From contig NZ_JOEH01000005.1 of the NCBI RefSeq assembly GCF_000719095.1, positions 151,917 to 215,916 on the forward strand: DNA of 64,000 nt, in the 5' to 3' direction. This document shows positions 39,748-48,586 of the stretch, piece after piece. Source of the DNA: Streptacidiphilus jeojiense (GTDB lineage Bacteria; Actinomycetota; Actinomycetes; Streptomycetales; Streptomycetaceae). The notes beneath the pieces are model-generated. The model did no database searches and was not told where the DNA came from. It worked only from the letters and a program-made list of their open reading frames with translations. The translations under genes were made by a program, and so were the position numbers. Every line of letters begins with the position of its first letter. Position 1 is the first letter of the stretch.

Positions 39748-42700
39748 CCGTTCAGGTCGGCGACGACCTGGACGCTGCCGGTGCTGTTGTGGAAGACCAC
39801 CTTCCCGTCCACCACCGGGACCAGCACCTGGTTGGCGATGGTCTGGCCGGTGACGAAGTTCAGGTTGGAGGCCGTCGGCAGCTGCTGCCCGTCCGGATAG
39901 ACGGTCAGGTAGCCGCCGGTGGTGGAGCCGACCGCGGTCACATTGAGCACCACCGCGGTCACCCCACTGGCCGGCACCCCGTTCGCCCCGGTGACCTGCA
40001 GCGTCACCGTGCCGCCGGGACCGACGGCGCCGGCCTTCGCGCCGGTGCCGTTACGGGTGTCCAGCAGCCGCACCGGTCCTGCGGGTGAGAACAACGATCC
40101 GGTGCCGGAGAAGTAGCCGGTGACGTCGGCGACCAGGTCCACCTGGCCGAAGGCGTTGTACAGGTCCACCTTCCCGTCCACCACCGGGACCACGGCCAGG
40201 TTGGCCAGGGTCTGCCCGGTGACGAAGTTCAGGCTGGACGCCGTCGGCAACTGCTGGCCGTCCGGATACGCCGTCACATACCCACCGGTGGTCGAACCCA
40301 CGGCGGTCACGTTCATCACCACCGCGGTCACCCCGGTCGCCGGCACCCCGTGCACACCCGCGACCTGCAGCACCACCTTCCCGCCGGCACCCACCCGTGC
40401 CTTCGCCGCACCCGTCCCCGACCGGGTGTCCAGGAACCGCGTCGGCGCGATCGCAGTCAGGGCGGAACCCGTGCCTGACGCCGTGTAGTACCCGGTGACG
40501 TCGGCGACCAGGTTCACCTGGCCGAAGGCGTTGTAGAGGTCCACCTTCCCGTCGAAGACCGGCACCGTCACCAGGTTGGCCAGGGTCTGGCCGGTGACGA
40601 AGTTCAGGCTGGACGCCGTCGGCATCTGCTGCCCGTCCGGATACGCCGTCACATACCCGCCGGTGGTCGAGCCCACCGCGGTCACGTTCATCACCACCGC
40701 GGTCACCCCGGTCGCCGGCACCCCGTGCACACCCGCGACCTGCAGCACCACCTTCCCGCCGGCACCCACCCGCGCCTTCGCGCCACCCGTCCCCGACCGG
40801 GTGTCCAGGAACCGCGTCGGCGCGATCGGGACCAACCGGCTCGGCGGGACCGCAATGGCGCTCACGACCGGCGCGCTCACCGTGTGCGCGTCGTAACCGA
40901 CGCCGGTGGCCCCGGAGAAGGCGAGCAGCGCGGTGGAGCTGAGCGTCGGGGTGGCGTCCACCACCTGCACGCCGTCCACCGACACGTACACATGGCCGCC
41001 GGCCACCCGGACGTCGACCTGGTGGGTGCCCTGCCGCAGCGAGGTCCTGAGCTTGGCGGAGGCCAGGTAGGAGATGGTCGACGAGCCTGCGGTGCTGTAT
41101 CCGACGCCGACGAAGTTCGACGAGCCGATCTTGCTGTTGTAGCCGGTGCTGAGTGCCACCACCACGCCCGGCTGCCCGCCGATGCCCAGGCCCGCGCTGC
41201 CGGCGCCCACGGACTTGGTGGTGGTCCTGGACGGGTCGAGCAGCGACAGGGTCATGCCGTCGCCGCCGGTGCCGGGGCCCAGCTTGGCGGTGAAGGTGGC
41301 CCGCAGCCCCTCGGTGAGCAGCGGCGTGTCGAAGACGGCCGAGCCGGCCGAGCCGGCGACCGCCTGGTTGAGCTGGATGCTGCCGTCGCCGGGCAGCACC
41401 GCGGTGCCGTTGGCGGTCCAGGTGCCGGACTGGGCCGAGGTGGTGACGGCGGTACCGGTGCCGGTGGCGGTGAACTGCACGTACATGGCGCCCTGCGCGG
41501 TCCCGTCGGCGTTCACCCCGTCCCCGGTGACCTCGTAGGCGCCGGTCAGCGCCCCGGCGGTGCGCGGGGTGAGGGTCACGCTCTGCACCGCGGTCTGGTC
41601 CGGGCCGATGACCAGCCCTTCGGAGAGCGGTACCGGGCTGGTGAAGTCACCGTCGGGCGCCTTGGCCTTGGTGAGGGTCACCGGGATGTTGCCGGTGTTG
41701 GTGATGGTGAAGGAGAGCGTCTTGGAGCTGCCGACCGGCACCGGCCCAAAGGCCACCGTGGGAGCCGAGAACACCAGATGGCCCTGCCCGACGACGGCGG
41801 TGCCGGTGACCGGGACGCTGAGCGAGTGGTTGCTGCCGTCGCTGCTGCTGGCGACGGTGAGGGCGGAGCTGTCGGCCTGGTTACCGGCCGGGGTGTAGGT
41901 CACCGAGGCCACGAAGGAGTTGCCGGGGGCCACCACGGTTCCCGCGGCCGGCAGTCCGGAGGCGGTGAACGGACCGCTGGGGGCGGTGATCGTACCGAGC
42001 GTCTCCGGGTCGGTCCCGGTGTTGGTGATCTGCAGGTTCATGGTCGAGGTGGTACCGGTGGGCACCGTCCCGAAGGCCATCGTGGTCGGCGCGGCGCCCA
42101 GTCCGGGCCTGGTGCCCACCCCGTGCAGCGCGAAGACCAGTTTCTCGCCGTCCGAGAGGGCGACCGTCAGCGTCCCGTTGACGCCGCCGGTGGTGGTCGG
42201 CGAGAAGCTGACCGGCACGTCCAGGGTGGCGCCGGTGGCCAGCGAGCGGGGCAGCGTCGGCGCGGTCACGGCGAACGAGGCGGACGCGGTCAGGCCGGTC
42301 ACCGTGACGTTCTGAGTGGCCGTCAGCTCCATCGTGCCGCTGCCGCTGGCGCCCACGGCGACCTGGCCCAGGTCGACCGCGCTCGCGGTGACCGCGGTGC
42401 GGGCCGGGCTGCCGAAGCCGTAGAGCAGGCCGTCCCTGGTGCCGACGTACACCCTGCCGCCGCTGGCGGTGGGGGTGCTGAACTTGGTCGCGGTGCCGAT
42501 CGGCGCGGACCAGAGCAGCGGCAGCAGGCCGTTGCCGTCCGGGGTCGGGCTGTAGGCGCGCAGGGTGCCGCCGGCGCCGGTGGCACCGGTCGCGGAGACC
42601 ATCCAGACCAGGGCGCTGGACGAGTCGGTCCCGTTGGAGGTGACCACCGGGGACCCGCTGGTGTAGCCGAACACGTCCTGGCTCTGCCCGGTGAGGGTCA

Positions 42701-44084
42701 GCGCCGGGTCGCCCAGCCCGTTGACGCCGTACTTGAGCGCGCGCAGCGGACCGTTGTTGCCGACCAGGTAGACGTAGCCGCCGTCGCCGCCCCAGAACGC
42801 GGGATGGCCCCACTGTCCCTGGTAGGGACCGGTCACACCGACCACCGCGTCGCCGCCCCCGGGGGCCTGTCCCATGCCGCCGAGGTTGTCCCGGTCCAGC
42901 AGGAACACCCGGCCGTCCTTGCCCTGTTCCACCATCAGATGCGGGTGGGCCGTGGTGCCGAAGCCGTCGGGCAGGGCCAGCGGGGCGCCGGAGGAGATGT
43001 CCTGGTCGTTCACGTCCAGGGTGGCGGCGTTGCTGGGACTGAAGTAGTCCGCGGTGCTCAGCGACCCGTCAGCGTTGACCTGGAGCCGCACCACCGACTC
43101 GGCCAGGTTGCCGGTCCCGTCCGAACTGGCGCCGGGGGCGGGGCTGATGCCGTTCCCGGTGCTGAAGAAGATCCGCCCGGAGCCGTCGGACACCAGACCG
43201 CCGCCGGACTGCCAGACGCCGGCACCCCAGGCGCCGGTGCCGGTCTCCGTGGTCCACATCGAGGTGATGCTGTGCGTCGTGGTGCTCACGCCGACGACGT
43301 AGCCGCGGTACGGCTTGGCGTCGCAGTGCGCGCCGAAGCCCGCGTAGACGACACCGTCGAGCAGCAGCAGACCCGGGCGCTGCTGCTCGTAGAACGCGTC
43401 GAAGGTGGCGGTGGGGTCGTTGCCGGGGCTGCCGCTGATGGTCACCGGCCAGCCGCTCCGCTCGGCGCCGGAGGCCGGGTCCACGGCGTGCATCAGCCAC
43501 TGCGGATGGCGGTGGGTGGTGGTGCCGTCGTCGACCTTGGTGGTGAAGTACAGCGTGTTGCTGGAGGCGTCGTAGACGGGCGTCGCGGTCGCGCCGACAT
43601 TGGGCGTCAGATCGCTGCACGCGATCGCCGAGGCGGGCCAGGACGGACCGAAGTTCTTGCTCCAGATGATCGAGCCGGTGGCGGAGTCGAGACCGTAGGC
43701 GGTGTTGTTCTCGGTGACCGCGATCACCTCGTTGCCGACCACCAGCGGCTGGGCGTAGACCTGCCCGTCCAGCTGGGTGGCGAAGAGCTTCCCGAACGCG
43801 GAGGACTGCACGACGGCCGGGGACAGCGACGTCTCGGTCCGGTCCCAGTTGGTCCGCAGGTTGTCGACGCCCTGGGTGCCCTGGTCGGCCCGTGCGGGTG
43901 GCGCGACCACCCCTACCAGGGTGCCGATCAGGGCAGCGGTGACCACGGAGGAGAGCACCGCTCCGACACCGGTACGGCCCCGCCGCGCCCGGGTCAGCGC
44001 CCGGGTACTGGTCCCGGTCCTGGTCCGGTACCGACCTCTGAGCGCGGATATGAACTGACCGGGCAAGCCGGACCCCTCCCCCAC
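39735..44084 (-). CDS. Large secreted beta-propeller/lectin-like protein with three C-terminal modules
   Basis: A 1449-residue secreted protein. A signal peptide or anchor covers about residues 35-66 (ending APPARAD). Residues about 70-560 form a PQQ-like beta-propeller with repeats such as VYAQPLVVGNEVIAVTENNT. Three ASH/choice-of-anchor-type beta domains follow (about 565-880, FGTVPTGTTSTMNLQITNTG), then an L-type lectin-like jelly roll (about 900-1075, PGVVVALSTGYNSKIGSSNF). Three tandem modules end the protein (1085-1210, 1211-1332, 1333-1449). A carbohydrate-binding or surface-adhesion role is inferred. The start is uncertain: the GTG at 44084 overlaps GGGGAGGGG, which is ideally spaced for a TTG at 44066. 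Confidence 0.82.
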   Translation of the reverse strand: MGEGSGLPGQFISALRGRYRTRTGTSTRALTRARRGRTGVGAVLSSVVTAALIGTLVGVVAPPARADQGTQGVDNLRTNWDRTETSLSPAVVQSSAFGKLFATQLDGQVYAQPLVVGNEVIAVTENNTAYGLDSATGSIIWSKNFGPSWPASAIACSDLTPNVGATATPVYDASSNTLYFTTKVDDGTTTHRHPQWLMHAVDPASGAERSGWPVTISGSPGNDPTATFDAFYEQQRPGLLLLDGVVYAGFGAHCDAKPYRGYVVGVSTTTHSITSMWTTETGTGAWGAGVWQSGGGLVSDGSGRIFFSTGNGISPAPGASSDGTGNLAESVVRLQVNADGSLSTADYFSPSNAATLDVNDQDISSGAPLALPDGFGTTAHPHLMVEQGKDGRVFLLDRDNLGGMGQAPGGGDAVVGVTGPYQGQWGHPAFWGGDGGYVYLVGNNGPLRALKYGVNGLGDPALTLTGQSQDVFGYTSGSPVVTSNGTDSSSALVWMVSATGATGAGGTLRAYSPTPDGNGLLPLLWSAPIGTATKFSTPTASGGRVYVGTRDGLLYGFGSPARTAVTASAVDLGQVAVGASGSGTMELTATQNVTVTGLTASASFAVTAPTLPRSLATGATLDVPVSFSPTTTGGVNGTLTVALSDGEKLVFALHGVGTRPGLGAAPTTMAFGTVPTGTTSTMNLQITNTGTDPETLGTITAPSGPFTASGLPAAGTVVAPGNSFVASVTYTPAGNQADSSALTVASSSDGSNHSLSVPVTGTAVVGQGHLVFSAPTVAFGPVPVGSSKTLSFTITNTGNIPVTLTKAKAPDGDFTSPVPLSEGLVIGPDQTAVQSVTLTPRTAGALTGAYEVTGDGVNADGTAQGAMYVQFTATGTGTAVTTSAQSGTWTANGTAVLPGDGSIQLNQAVAGSAGSAVFDTPLLTEGLRATFTAKLGPGTGGDGMTLSLLDPSRTTTKSVGAGSAGLGIGGQPGVVVALSTGYNSKIGSSNFVGVGYSTAGSSTISYLASAKLRTSLRQGTHQVDVRVAGGHVYVSVDGVQVVDATPTLSSTALLAFSGATGVGYDAHTVSAPVVSAIAVPPSRLVPIAPTRFLDTRSGTGGAKARVGAGGKVVLQVAGVHGVPATGVTAVVMNVTAVGSTTGGYVTAYPDGQQMPTASSLNFVTGQTLANLVTVPVFDGKVDLYNAFGQVNLVADVTGYYTASGTGSALTAIAPTRFLDTRSGTGAAKARVGAGGKVVLQVAGVHGVPATGVTAVVMNVTAVGSTTGGYVTAYPDGQQLPTASSLNFVTGQTLANLAVVPVVDGKVDLYNAFGQVDLVADVTGYFSGTGSLFSPAGPVRLLDTRNGTGAKAGAVGPGGTVTLQVTGANGVPASGVTAVVLNVTAVGSTTGGYLTVYPDGQQLPTASNLNFVTGQTIANQVLVPVVDGKVVFHNSTGSVQVVADLNGYFD
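39738..40832 (-). repeat. Three tandem C-terminal modules in the beta-propeller/lectin protein
   Basis: Units 40832-40455, 40454-40089 and 40088-39738. The first two are nearly identical in DNA as well as protein, indicating recent duplication or gene conversion. Each runs from P(T/V)R(F/L)LDTR to GYF or GYY. Confidence 0.88.
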
Positions 44085-44414
44085 AGCGCCTCCGGCATCT
44101 CGCAGGCGCGTTCCATTCTGAGCACGCTGTTCTTACCACGCCCCCACATTCACCTGCGTCACTCGGATCCGGGTTGTTATCAAACCGGACCACCGGGATC
44201 TCCGTGGCCAGAGGCCTGCGCCATTTCCTTACGGAGTTCGGACACCCAGGTGGATTGTCCTTTTTATTGGCATTCGACATGCCCGAACCCGCTTAGGGTG
44301 ATGATCGGAACCACAGCTGATCGAGCCATCAATTCGACTGCGGAACGGTCGAGTTGAGGGTCTCTCCGGCATGCCGCCGGCAACCGCTCCCGACCATCCT
44401 CCAAGGAGTCCGAC
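44085..44414. other. Divergent intergenic region (330 bp)
   Basis: Lies between two divergently transcribed secreted-protein genes and must hold both promoters. It contains an AT-richer patch near 44255-44300 (TCCTTTTTATTGGCATTCG) that could be a promoter for the plus-strand gene. I see no gene and no clear palindrome. Confidence 0.5.
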
Positions 44415-45584
44415 GTGTCCTCCACCCGCCCCGTCCGCCGCCGTTCGGCCCGCGCCCTCGCCATCGCCTCGGCGGTCCTGGCATCGACGGCGCTGCTGAC
44501 CGCCCCCGCGCTGGCCGCCGCCGGCCCGCACCCGCTGTACGGCCGCGGTGCCGACGCGCCGGCCGTGTTCGTGCAGAGCGACGACCCGGCCGGCAACACC
44601 GTCGTCGCCTACCACCGCAACGCCGACGGCACGCTCACCCAGGCCGGCGTCCACCCCACCGGCGGCCTCGGCGGCGTTCTGGCCGGATCGGCCGTGGACC
44701 ACCTGGCGTCCGAGGGTTCGCTGGTCCTCGACGCCCGGCACCACCTGCTCTACGCCGTCAACGCGGGCAGCGACACCGTCACCGTCTTCGCCGTGTCCGG
44801 GGACCGGCTGCAGCGGCTCCAGGTGATCTCCTCCGGAGGGGCGTTCCCGGTCGGCATCGCCGCCCACGGCGATCAGGTCTACGTCCTCAACGCCCTGGAC
44901 GGCGGTTCGGTGCAGGGCTACGTCCGGGTCGGCGACCGGCTGGTGCTGATCCCGTCCTGGCACCGCGCGCTGGGCCTGGACCCCACCGCCACACCGCAGT
45001 TCACCCACACCCCCGGGCAGATCGGCTTCAGCCCCGACGGCGGCGAACTGATCGTCACCACCAAGGCGGCGGCCAACAGCATCGACGTCTTCCCGCTCAC
45101 CGACGGAGGCGCGCCCGCCACCCGACCCACCGTCACCGCGACACCAGGCGCCGTGCCCTTCGGGTTCGCCTTCGACCCCTCCGGGCGGCTCCAGGTCACC
45201 GAGGCCGGCCCGAACGCCGTCGCCACCTTCGCCCTGGGCCGGCACGGCACGCTGACCCCGGTGTCGCAGACGGCCACCGGCCAGGCGGCGACCTGCTGGA
45301 TCACCGCCACCGGCACCCGCCTCTACGCCTCCAACGCGGGCAGCGGCAGCCTCTCCGGCTTCGACACCGCAGGTCACAGCGGTCTGACCGCACTCGGCAA
45401 CACCGCCACCGCCGCCGGCACGGTGGACGCCGCCGCGAGCGCGGACGGCCGCTACCTCTACGTCCAGACCGGGGCTCTGGGCACCGTGGACGAGTTCCGC
45501 GTCGGCCCCGGCGGCGACCTCGCCCCGATCGGGTCGGTCACCGTCCCGGGCGCGGTCGGCGGCGAGGGCATCGCCGCGGGCTAG
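44415..45584 (+). CDS. Secreted seven-bladed beta-propeller protein (lactonase-like)
   Basis: A 389-residue secreted protein. A signal peptide ends at about residue 35 (APALAAAG). Repeated strands such as LLYAVNAGSDTVTVFAV, FSPDGGELIVTTKAAANSIDVF and TRLYASNAGSGSLSGFD mark a lactonase/YVTN-type beta-propeller. The family includes 6-phosphogluconolactonase-like proteins, but secreted members are of unknown function. The GTG at 44415 has AAGGAG six bases before it. Its last four bases overlap the convergent WYL regulator gene. Confidence 0.85.
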   Translation: MSSTRPVRRRSARALAIASAVLASTALLTAPALAAAGPHPLYGRGADAPAVFVQSDDPAGNTVVAYHRNADGTLTQAGVHPTGGLGGVLAGSAVDHLASEGSLVLDARHHLLYAVNAGSDTVTVFAVSGDRLQRLQVISSGGAFPVGIAAHGDQVYVLNALDGGSVQGYVRVGDRLVLIPSWHRALGLDPTATPQFTHTPGQIGFSPDGGELIVTTKAAANSIDVFPLTDGGAPATRPTVTATPGAVPFGFAFDPSGRLQVTEAGPNAVATFALGRHGTLTPVSQTATGQAATCWITATGTRLYASNAGSGSLSGFDTAGHSGLTALGNTATAAGTVDAAASADGRYLYVQTGALGTVDEFRVGPGGDLAPIGSVTVPGAVGGEGIAAG

Positions 45585-46627
45585 CGGCTCCCGGCCGGGG
45601 GGAGGTCCGGCGGCGGGCTCCGCCGGGCGGAGGCCGCCAGCCGGTCGGCGAGTGCGGCGACGAGGCCGCGGAGCTCGGCCGGTCCCTCGATCGCGAACGG
45701 GAGATCGAGGGAGGCGAACAACGGCGGCAGCCAGTCGAGCCGTTCTGCCTGCAGCCGGACCGTCAGCCACTGCTCGGGCTCCACACCGGCGCGGGTCCCG
45801 GTCGGTGGCCCGGCGACGACCGCAATGCTTGCGACGCTCGCCGGCAGCCGGGCGCGGACCTGCTCGACCGTCCCCTGGATCCGCAGCGTCACCTCGTGCC
45901 GGTAGCCGGCCTCGGCGAACCCGGAGAGGACCCGCTCCGCCGGATCGACCCCCGCCGGCGGCTCGAAGGTGCCGGGCAAGGTTCTCGCATCCGCGATGCG
46001 GTCCACGCGGAACGTCCGGTCCTCGCCGATGCCGGGGTCCACCCCCGTCACGTACCACCGTCCTGAGTGAACGACCAGCCCGTAGGGGTGCAGCGTGCGG
46101 ACACTGCGCCGGCCGTCGCCGGCGGTGTAGCTGATCGAGACGGGACGGCGATGGCGCACCGCGTCGGCGACCGCCAGCAGGACCCCGCTCCGCGGTGCCA
46201 CTCCCAGGTCGTCGGGCGCGGCGGTGAAGGAGAGGGAGCCGAGCACGGCGTCCAGCCTGCGGGCGAGACGCTCGGGCAGCACCCGGCGGATCTTGGCCGT
46301 CGCCGTCTCGTTGGCGGTGTCGTTCGCGGCGTCGCCGGTCGTCGTCAGTCCGGCCCGGCGACCCGCGATCAGGCCGAGCAGCACGGCCAGCGCCTCATCG
46401 TCGCCGAGCATCAGCGGGGGCAGCCGGTGGCCGGCGACCAGCCGGTACCCGCCGTAGCGGCCGCGCACCGACTCGACCGGCACGTCCAGGTCGATCAGGT
46501 GCTCCACATAGCGCCGCACGGTGCGTTCGTCGACGCCGAGCCGGTCGGCGAGTTCGGCCACCGTCCGGGTGCCGCCGGACTGCAGCAGCTCCAGCAGCGT
46601 GAGCACGCGAACGGTGGGTCGGGTCAT
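45581..46627 (-). CDS. WYL-domain HTH transcriptional regulator (YafY type)
   Basis: A 348-residue regulator. The N-terminal winged helix (about 5-60: RVLTLLELLQSGGTRTVAELADRLGV, quoted in part) is of the DeoR/HTH_11 type. The WYL domain (about 150-235) includes RTLHPYGLVVHSGRWYVTG, and a WCX-like C-terminal domain follows (about 245-330). Such regulators respond to small ligands or nucleic acids. It is divergent from a VOC gene, with a perfect 10-bp-arm palindrome between the two starts, so it probably controls itself and that gene. Confidence 0.92.
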   Translation of the reverse strand: MTRPTVRVLTLLELLQSGGTRTVAELADRLGVDERTVRRYVEHLIDLDVPVESVRGRYGGYRLVAGHRLPPLMLGDDEALAVLLGLIAGRRAGLTTTGDAANDTANETATAKIRRVLPERLARRLDAVLGSLSFTAAPDDLGVAPRSGVLLAVADAVRHRRPVSISYTAGDGRRSVRTLHPYGLVVHSGRWYVTGVDPGIGEDRTFRVDRIADARTLPGTFEPPAGVDPAERVLSGFAEAGYRHEVTLRIQGTVEQVRARLPASVASIAVVAGPPTGTRAGVEPEQWLTVRLQAERLDWLPPLFASLDLPFAIEGPAELRGLVAALADRLAASARRSPPPDLPPAGSR

Positions 46628-46645
46628 GCCCGGAAGTATCCCCGC

Positions 46646-46672
46646 AATACCGGGCGGAATATGCCCGGTATT
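46646..46672. promoter_or_regulatory. Palindromic operator between WYL regulator and VOC gene
   Basis: AATACCGGGC-(7 bp)-GCCCGGTATT is a perfect inverted repeat 18 bp before the regulator start and 53 bp before the VOC start. It is probably the autoregulatory site of the WYL protein. Confidence 0.65.
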
Positions 46673-46725
46673 CGTCCTAGCCTCGGCAGAGCAGGAGAAC
46701 CCGACCGGCCCACCAGGAGACCACC

Positions 46726-47127
46726 ATGGACTTCGTATCGATCCGCATCATCACCGACGACGTCGCACGCCTCGTCGACTTCTACGAGCACGCAACCGGC
46801 ATCCGGGCCGCCTGGTCCACCCCGGACTTCGCCGAGCTCAGCACCGCCTCGGCCACCCTCGCCATCGCCGGCACCCGCACCGTCCCGCTCTTCGCCCCGG
46901 ACGCCGCCCGCCCGTCCGACAACCACTCGGTGATCATCGAGTTCCTCGTCGACGACGTGGACGCCGTCCACCAGAACCTGACCGTCTCCGTCGAGGAGTT
47001 CGTCACCAAGCCCACCACCATGCCCTGGGGCAACCGCTCCCTGCTTCTCCGCGACCCGGACGGCAACCTCGTCAACTTCTTCACCCCGGTCACCCCAGCC
47101 GCCATCGCCAAGTTCGCAACACCCTGA
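46726..47127 (+). CDS. VOC-superfamily (glyoxalase/dioxygenase-like) protein
   Basis: A 133-residue single-module vicinal-oxygen-chelate protein. Paired beta-alpha-beta-beta-beta motifs are seen (FVSIRIITDDVARLVDFYEH at the start; SLLLRDPDGNLVNFFTP near the end, with the conserved DPDGN turn). Family members are glyoxalases, dioxygenases or drug-binding resistance proteins, usually as dimers. It is divergent from and probably regulated by the WYL protein. Confidence 0.87.
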   Translation: MDFVSIRIITDDVARLVDFYEHATGIRAAWSTPDFAELSTASATLAIAGTRTVPLFAPDAARPSDNHSVIIEFLVDDVDAVHQNLTVSVEEFVTKPTTMPWGNRSLLLRDPDGNLVNFFTPVTPAAIAKFATP

Positions 47128-47183
47128 GCAGTTTGCCGGGTCGCGCCCCGCCGGCAGCGCAGCGCGCTCCGGGCTGCCCCCGA

Positions 47184-47513
47184 TCAACGGTTCGCAAGAC
47201 GCTGTCCGGCCTTGTTCGGCAAGCCGCGGATCTCCCTCCAGTACTCCTCCCTCGCGTCGTCGTCGATCTCGACCGGTACCGCTTCCCCGTAGAGGCGGTC
47301 CGAGCCGTCCTTCTTCGGTCCGGAGATCCAGTACTCCGCGCCGGACCCGGTGTCGTAGTAGTTGGCCTTGAAGCCGGCGCCCTTGAGGCTCTGGAACGCC
47401 CTGCCCTGGTAGTGCAGGGTTCGGCCGGTCTTGGAGAACGTGACCCGGCCGATGCGAGCGGGCCCGGTCAGGCCTCCGGTTTTCGACTCGATGTACATGA
47501 TCCGGCTCTTCAT
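47184..47513 (-). CDS. Small conserved actinobacterial protein of unknown function
   Basis: A 109-residue protein starting MKSRIMYIESKTGGLTGPAR and containing ISGPKKDGSDRLYG and IDDDAREEYWREIRG. I recall close relatives in many actinobacteria that databases often label 1-deoxy-D-xylulose-5-phosphate synthase. It is far too short for that enzyme and lacks its motifs, so the label should not be copied. The function is unknown. It converges with the VOC gene, with no clear terminator between them. Confidence 0.75.
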   Translation of the reverse strand: MKSRIMYIESKTGGLTGPARIGRVTFSKTGRTLHYQGRAFQSLKGAGFKANYYDTGSGAEYWISGPKKDGSDRLYGEAVPVEIDDDAREEYWREIRGLPNKAGQRLANR

Positions 47514-47647
47514 AGTCCGCCAACGCTACCCAGCGAGACTGTCCTGCGACACCGGGTTTCGATGACACGCTCAGCGGCCCAGCTGACACGGTGTGTCCGA
47601 CGTCCTGAGCGCTTCGGGACCTGGGCCTTGTCGTGCGTGCGGCGGTC

Positions 47648-48058
47648 TCAACCAGCCGAAGGTCCGTCAATGCAGTGGTCGTACGCGGCCTTCATCGACG
47701 GGTACGACACATCCAGAGCAATGCGATTGCCTGGGGCGTTGTCCTCACACACGAAGCCTCCCGACCCACCGGCGTCCGTCAGGTACAGCACCACCTCGTA
47801 GGACGAGATGTGCACCTGCCGGGTAGCCCCCGCTGGGATGCGTCCCAGGCCTTTCTTCTCGGAGCACACGTTGCCCCAGTCGCTCGCGCACCAGAAGACG
47901 CGCACAGCGCCGGATGTGTTGTTCGCCAGCGTTATCGGGTCCACGTTCTCCGGGTCTGTCGGGTCGGGATTGCAGCCCTCCAGCGAGAAAACGGACAGGC
48001 CCAGCAGCATCAAGGCCACGGCATGCGTAAGGCGGCGACGGCGAAGCAGCTGGGCCAC
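47648..48058 (-). CDS. Putative lipoprotein of unknown function
   Basis: A 136-residue protein. An Arg-rich start (LLRRRRLTHA) and hydrophobic stretch end in FSLEGC (Cys near 29), a plausible though imperfect lipobox (Glu at -2). The mature part has five further cysteines (WCAS, VCSE, VCED, HCID and neighbours) and reads like a small extracellular beta domain (VRVFWCASDWGNVC). The GTG at 48058 is close behind GGAGGG; the frame is open further upstream to 48160. I do not recognise the family. Confidence 0.55.
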   Translation of the reverse strand: MAQLLRRRRLTHAVALMLLGLSVFSLEGCNPDPTDPENVDPITLANNTSGAVRVFWCASDWGNVCSEKKGLGRIPAGATRQVHISSYEVVLYLTDAGGSGGFVCEDNAPGNRIALDVSYPSMKAAYDHCIDGPSAG

Positions 48059-48586
48059 TGACCCTCCGAGATCGTGATGGGAAGCGCACTTCATCGCAGG
48101 ACTGCCCAGCCGAGACCTGACTTGGGAATCACAGCAATCGACATGGTTGCCGCAGTTCACTGGCGGGGATCGCCCCGATTATGCGATGAACAAGACGGAC
48201 ATCCTCCCTTCCTCGATCTGGCCACAGGTCCGCGAGGCCCGTAGCAGGACAGCCGGGGTGCCCCCCGTCGGAGGCATCGTCCTGGTGGGCGCTGGTCAGA
48301 TTCTCCCTGGCTGGCCCGAACTTGGTGGGGCCGATGGTGTGATCCTGCGAAATCCGCACCGATACAAGGGCGCAGACATCACCAAGTCGCCAGAGCGACC
48401 GATCCCCACGACCAGACACGCGTTCCCACCATGGCTGACCTGCACGCCATGGTCACGGTCCCTGCCGAGATCATGCGCGGCACGACATCCCCGGGGCGTC
48501 CAAGGACTCACCTCGCGACCGCGGCAGGACAGTACGCTGAGGCGAGCAGCACCGGAACTTTCGAGCGTCCTCGAAGGAGGTACGCC
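48059..48586. other. Gene-poor accessory stretch (528 bp)
   Basis: Lies between the lipoprotein gene and the broken Uma2 gene. Short open frames exist on both strands but none has family-like features or a convincing ribosome-binding site. It should hold the promoter of each flanking gene. Confidence 0.5.

Noticed and set aside
40725..44357. Plus-strand open frame of about 1200 codons opposite the propeller/lectin gene
   Set aside because: Low-complexity product (GGAGG-, RGHR-like) caused by high GC at third positions of the real minus-strand gene.
47184..47513. 1-deoxy-D-xylulose-5-phosphate synthase
   Set aside because: Relatives often carry this label, but the protein has 109 residues and no thiamine-diphosphate motif.
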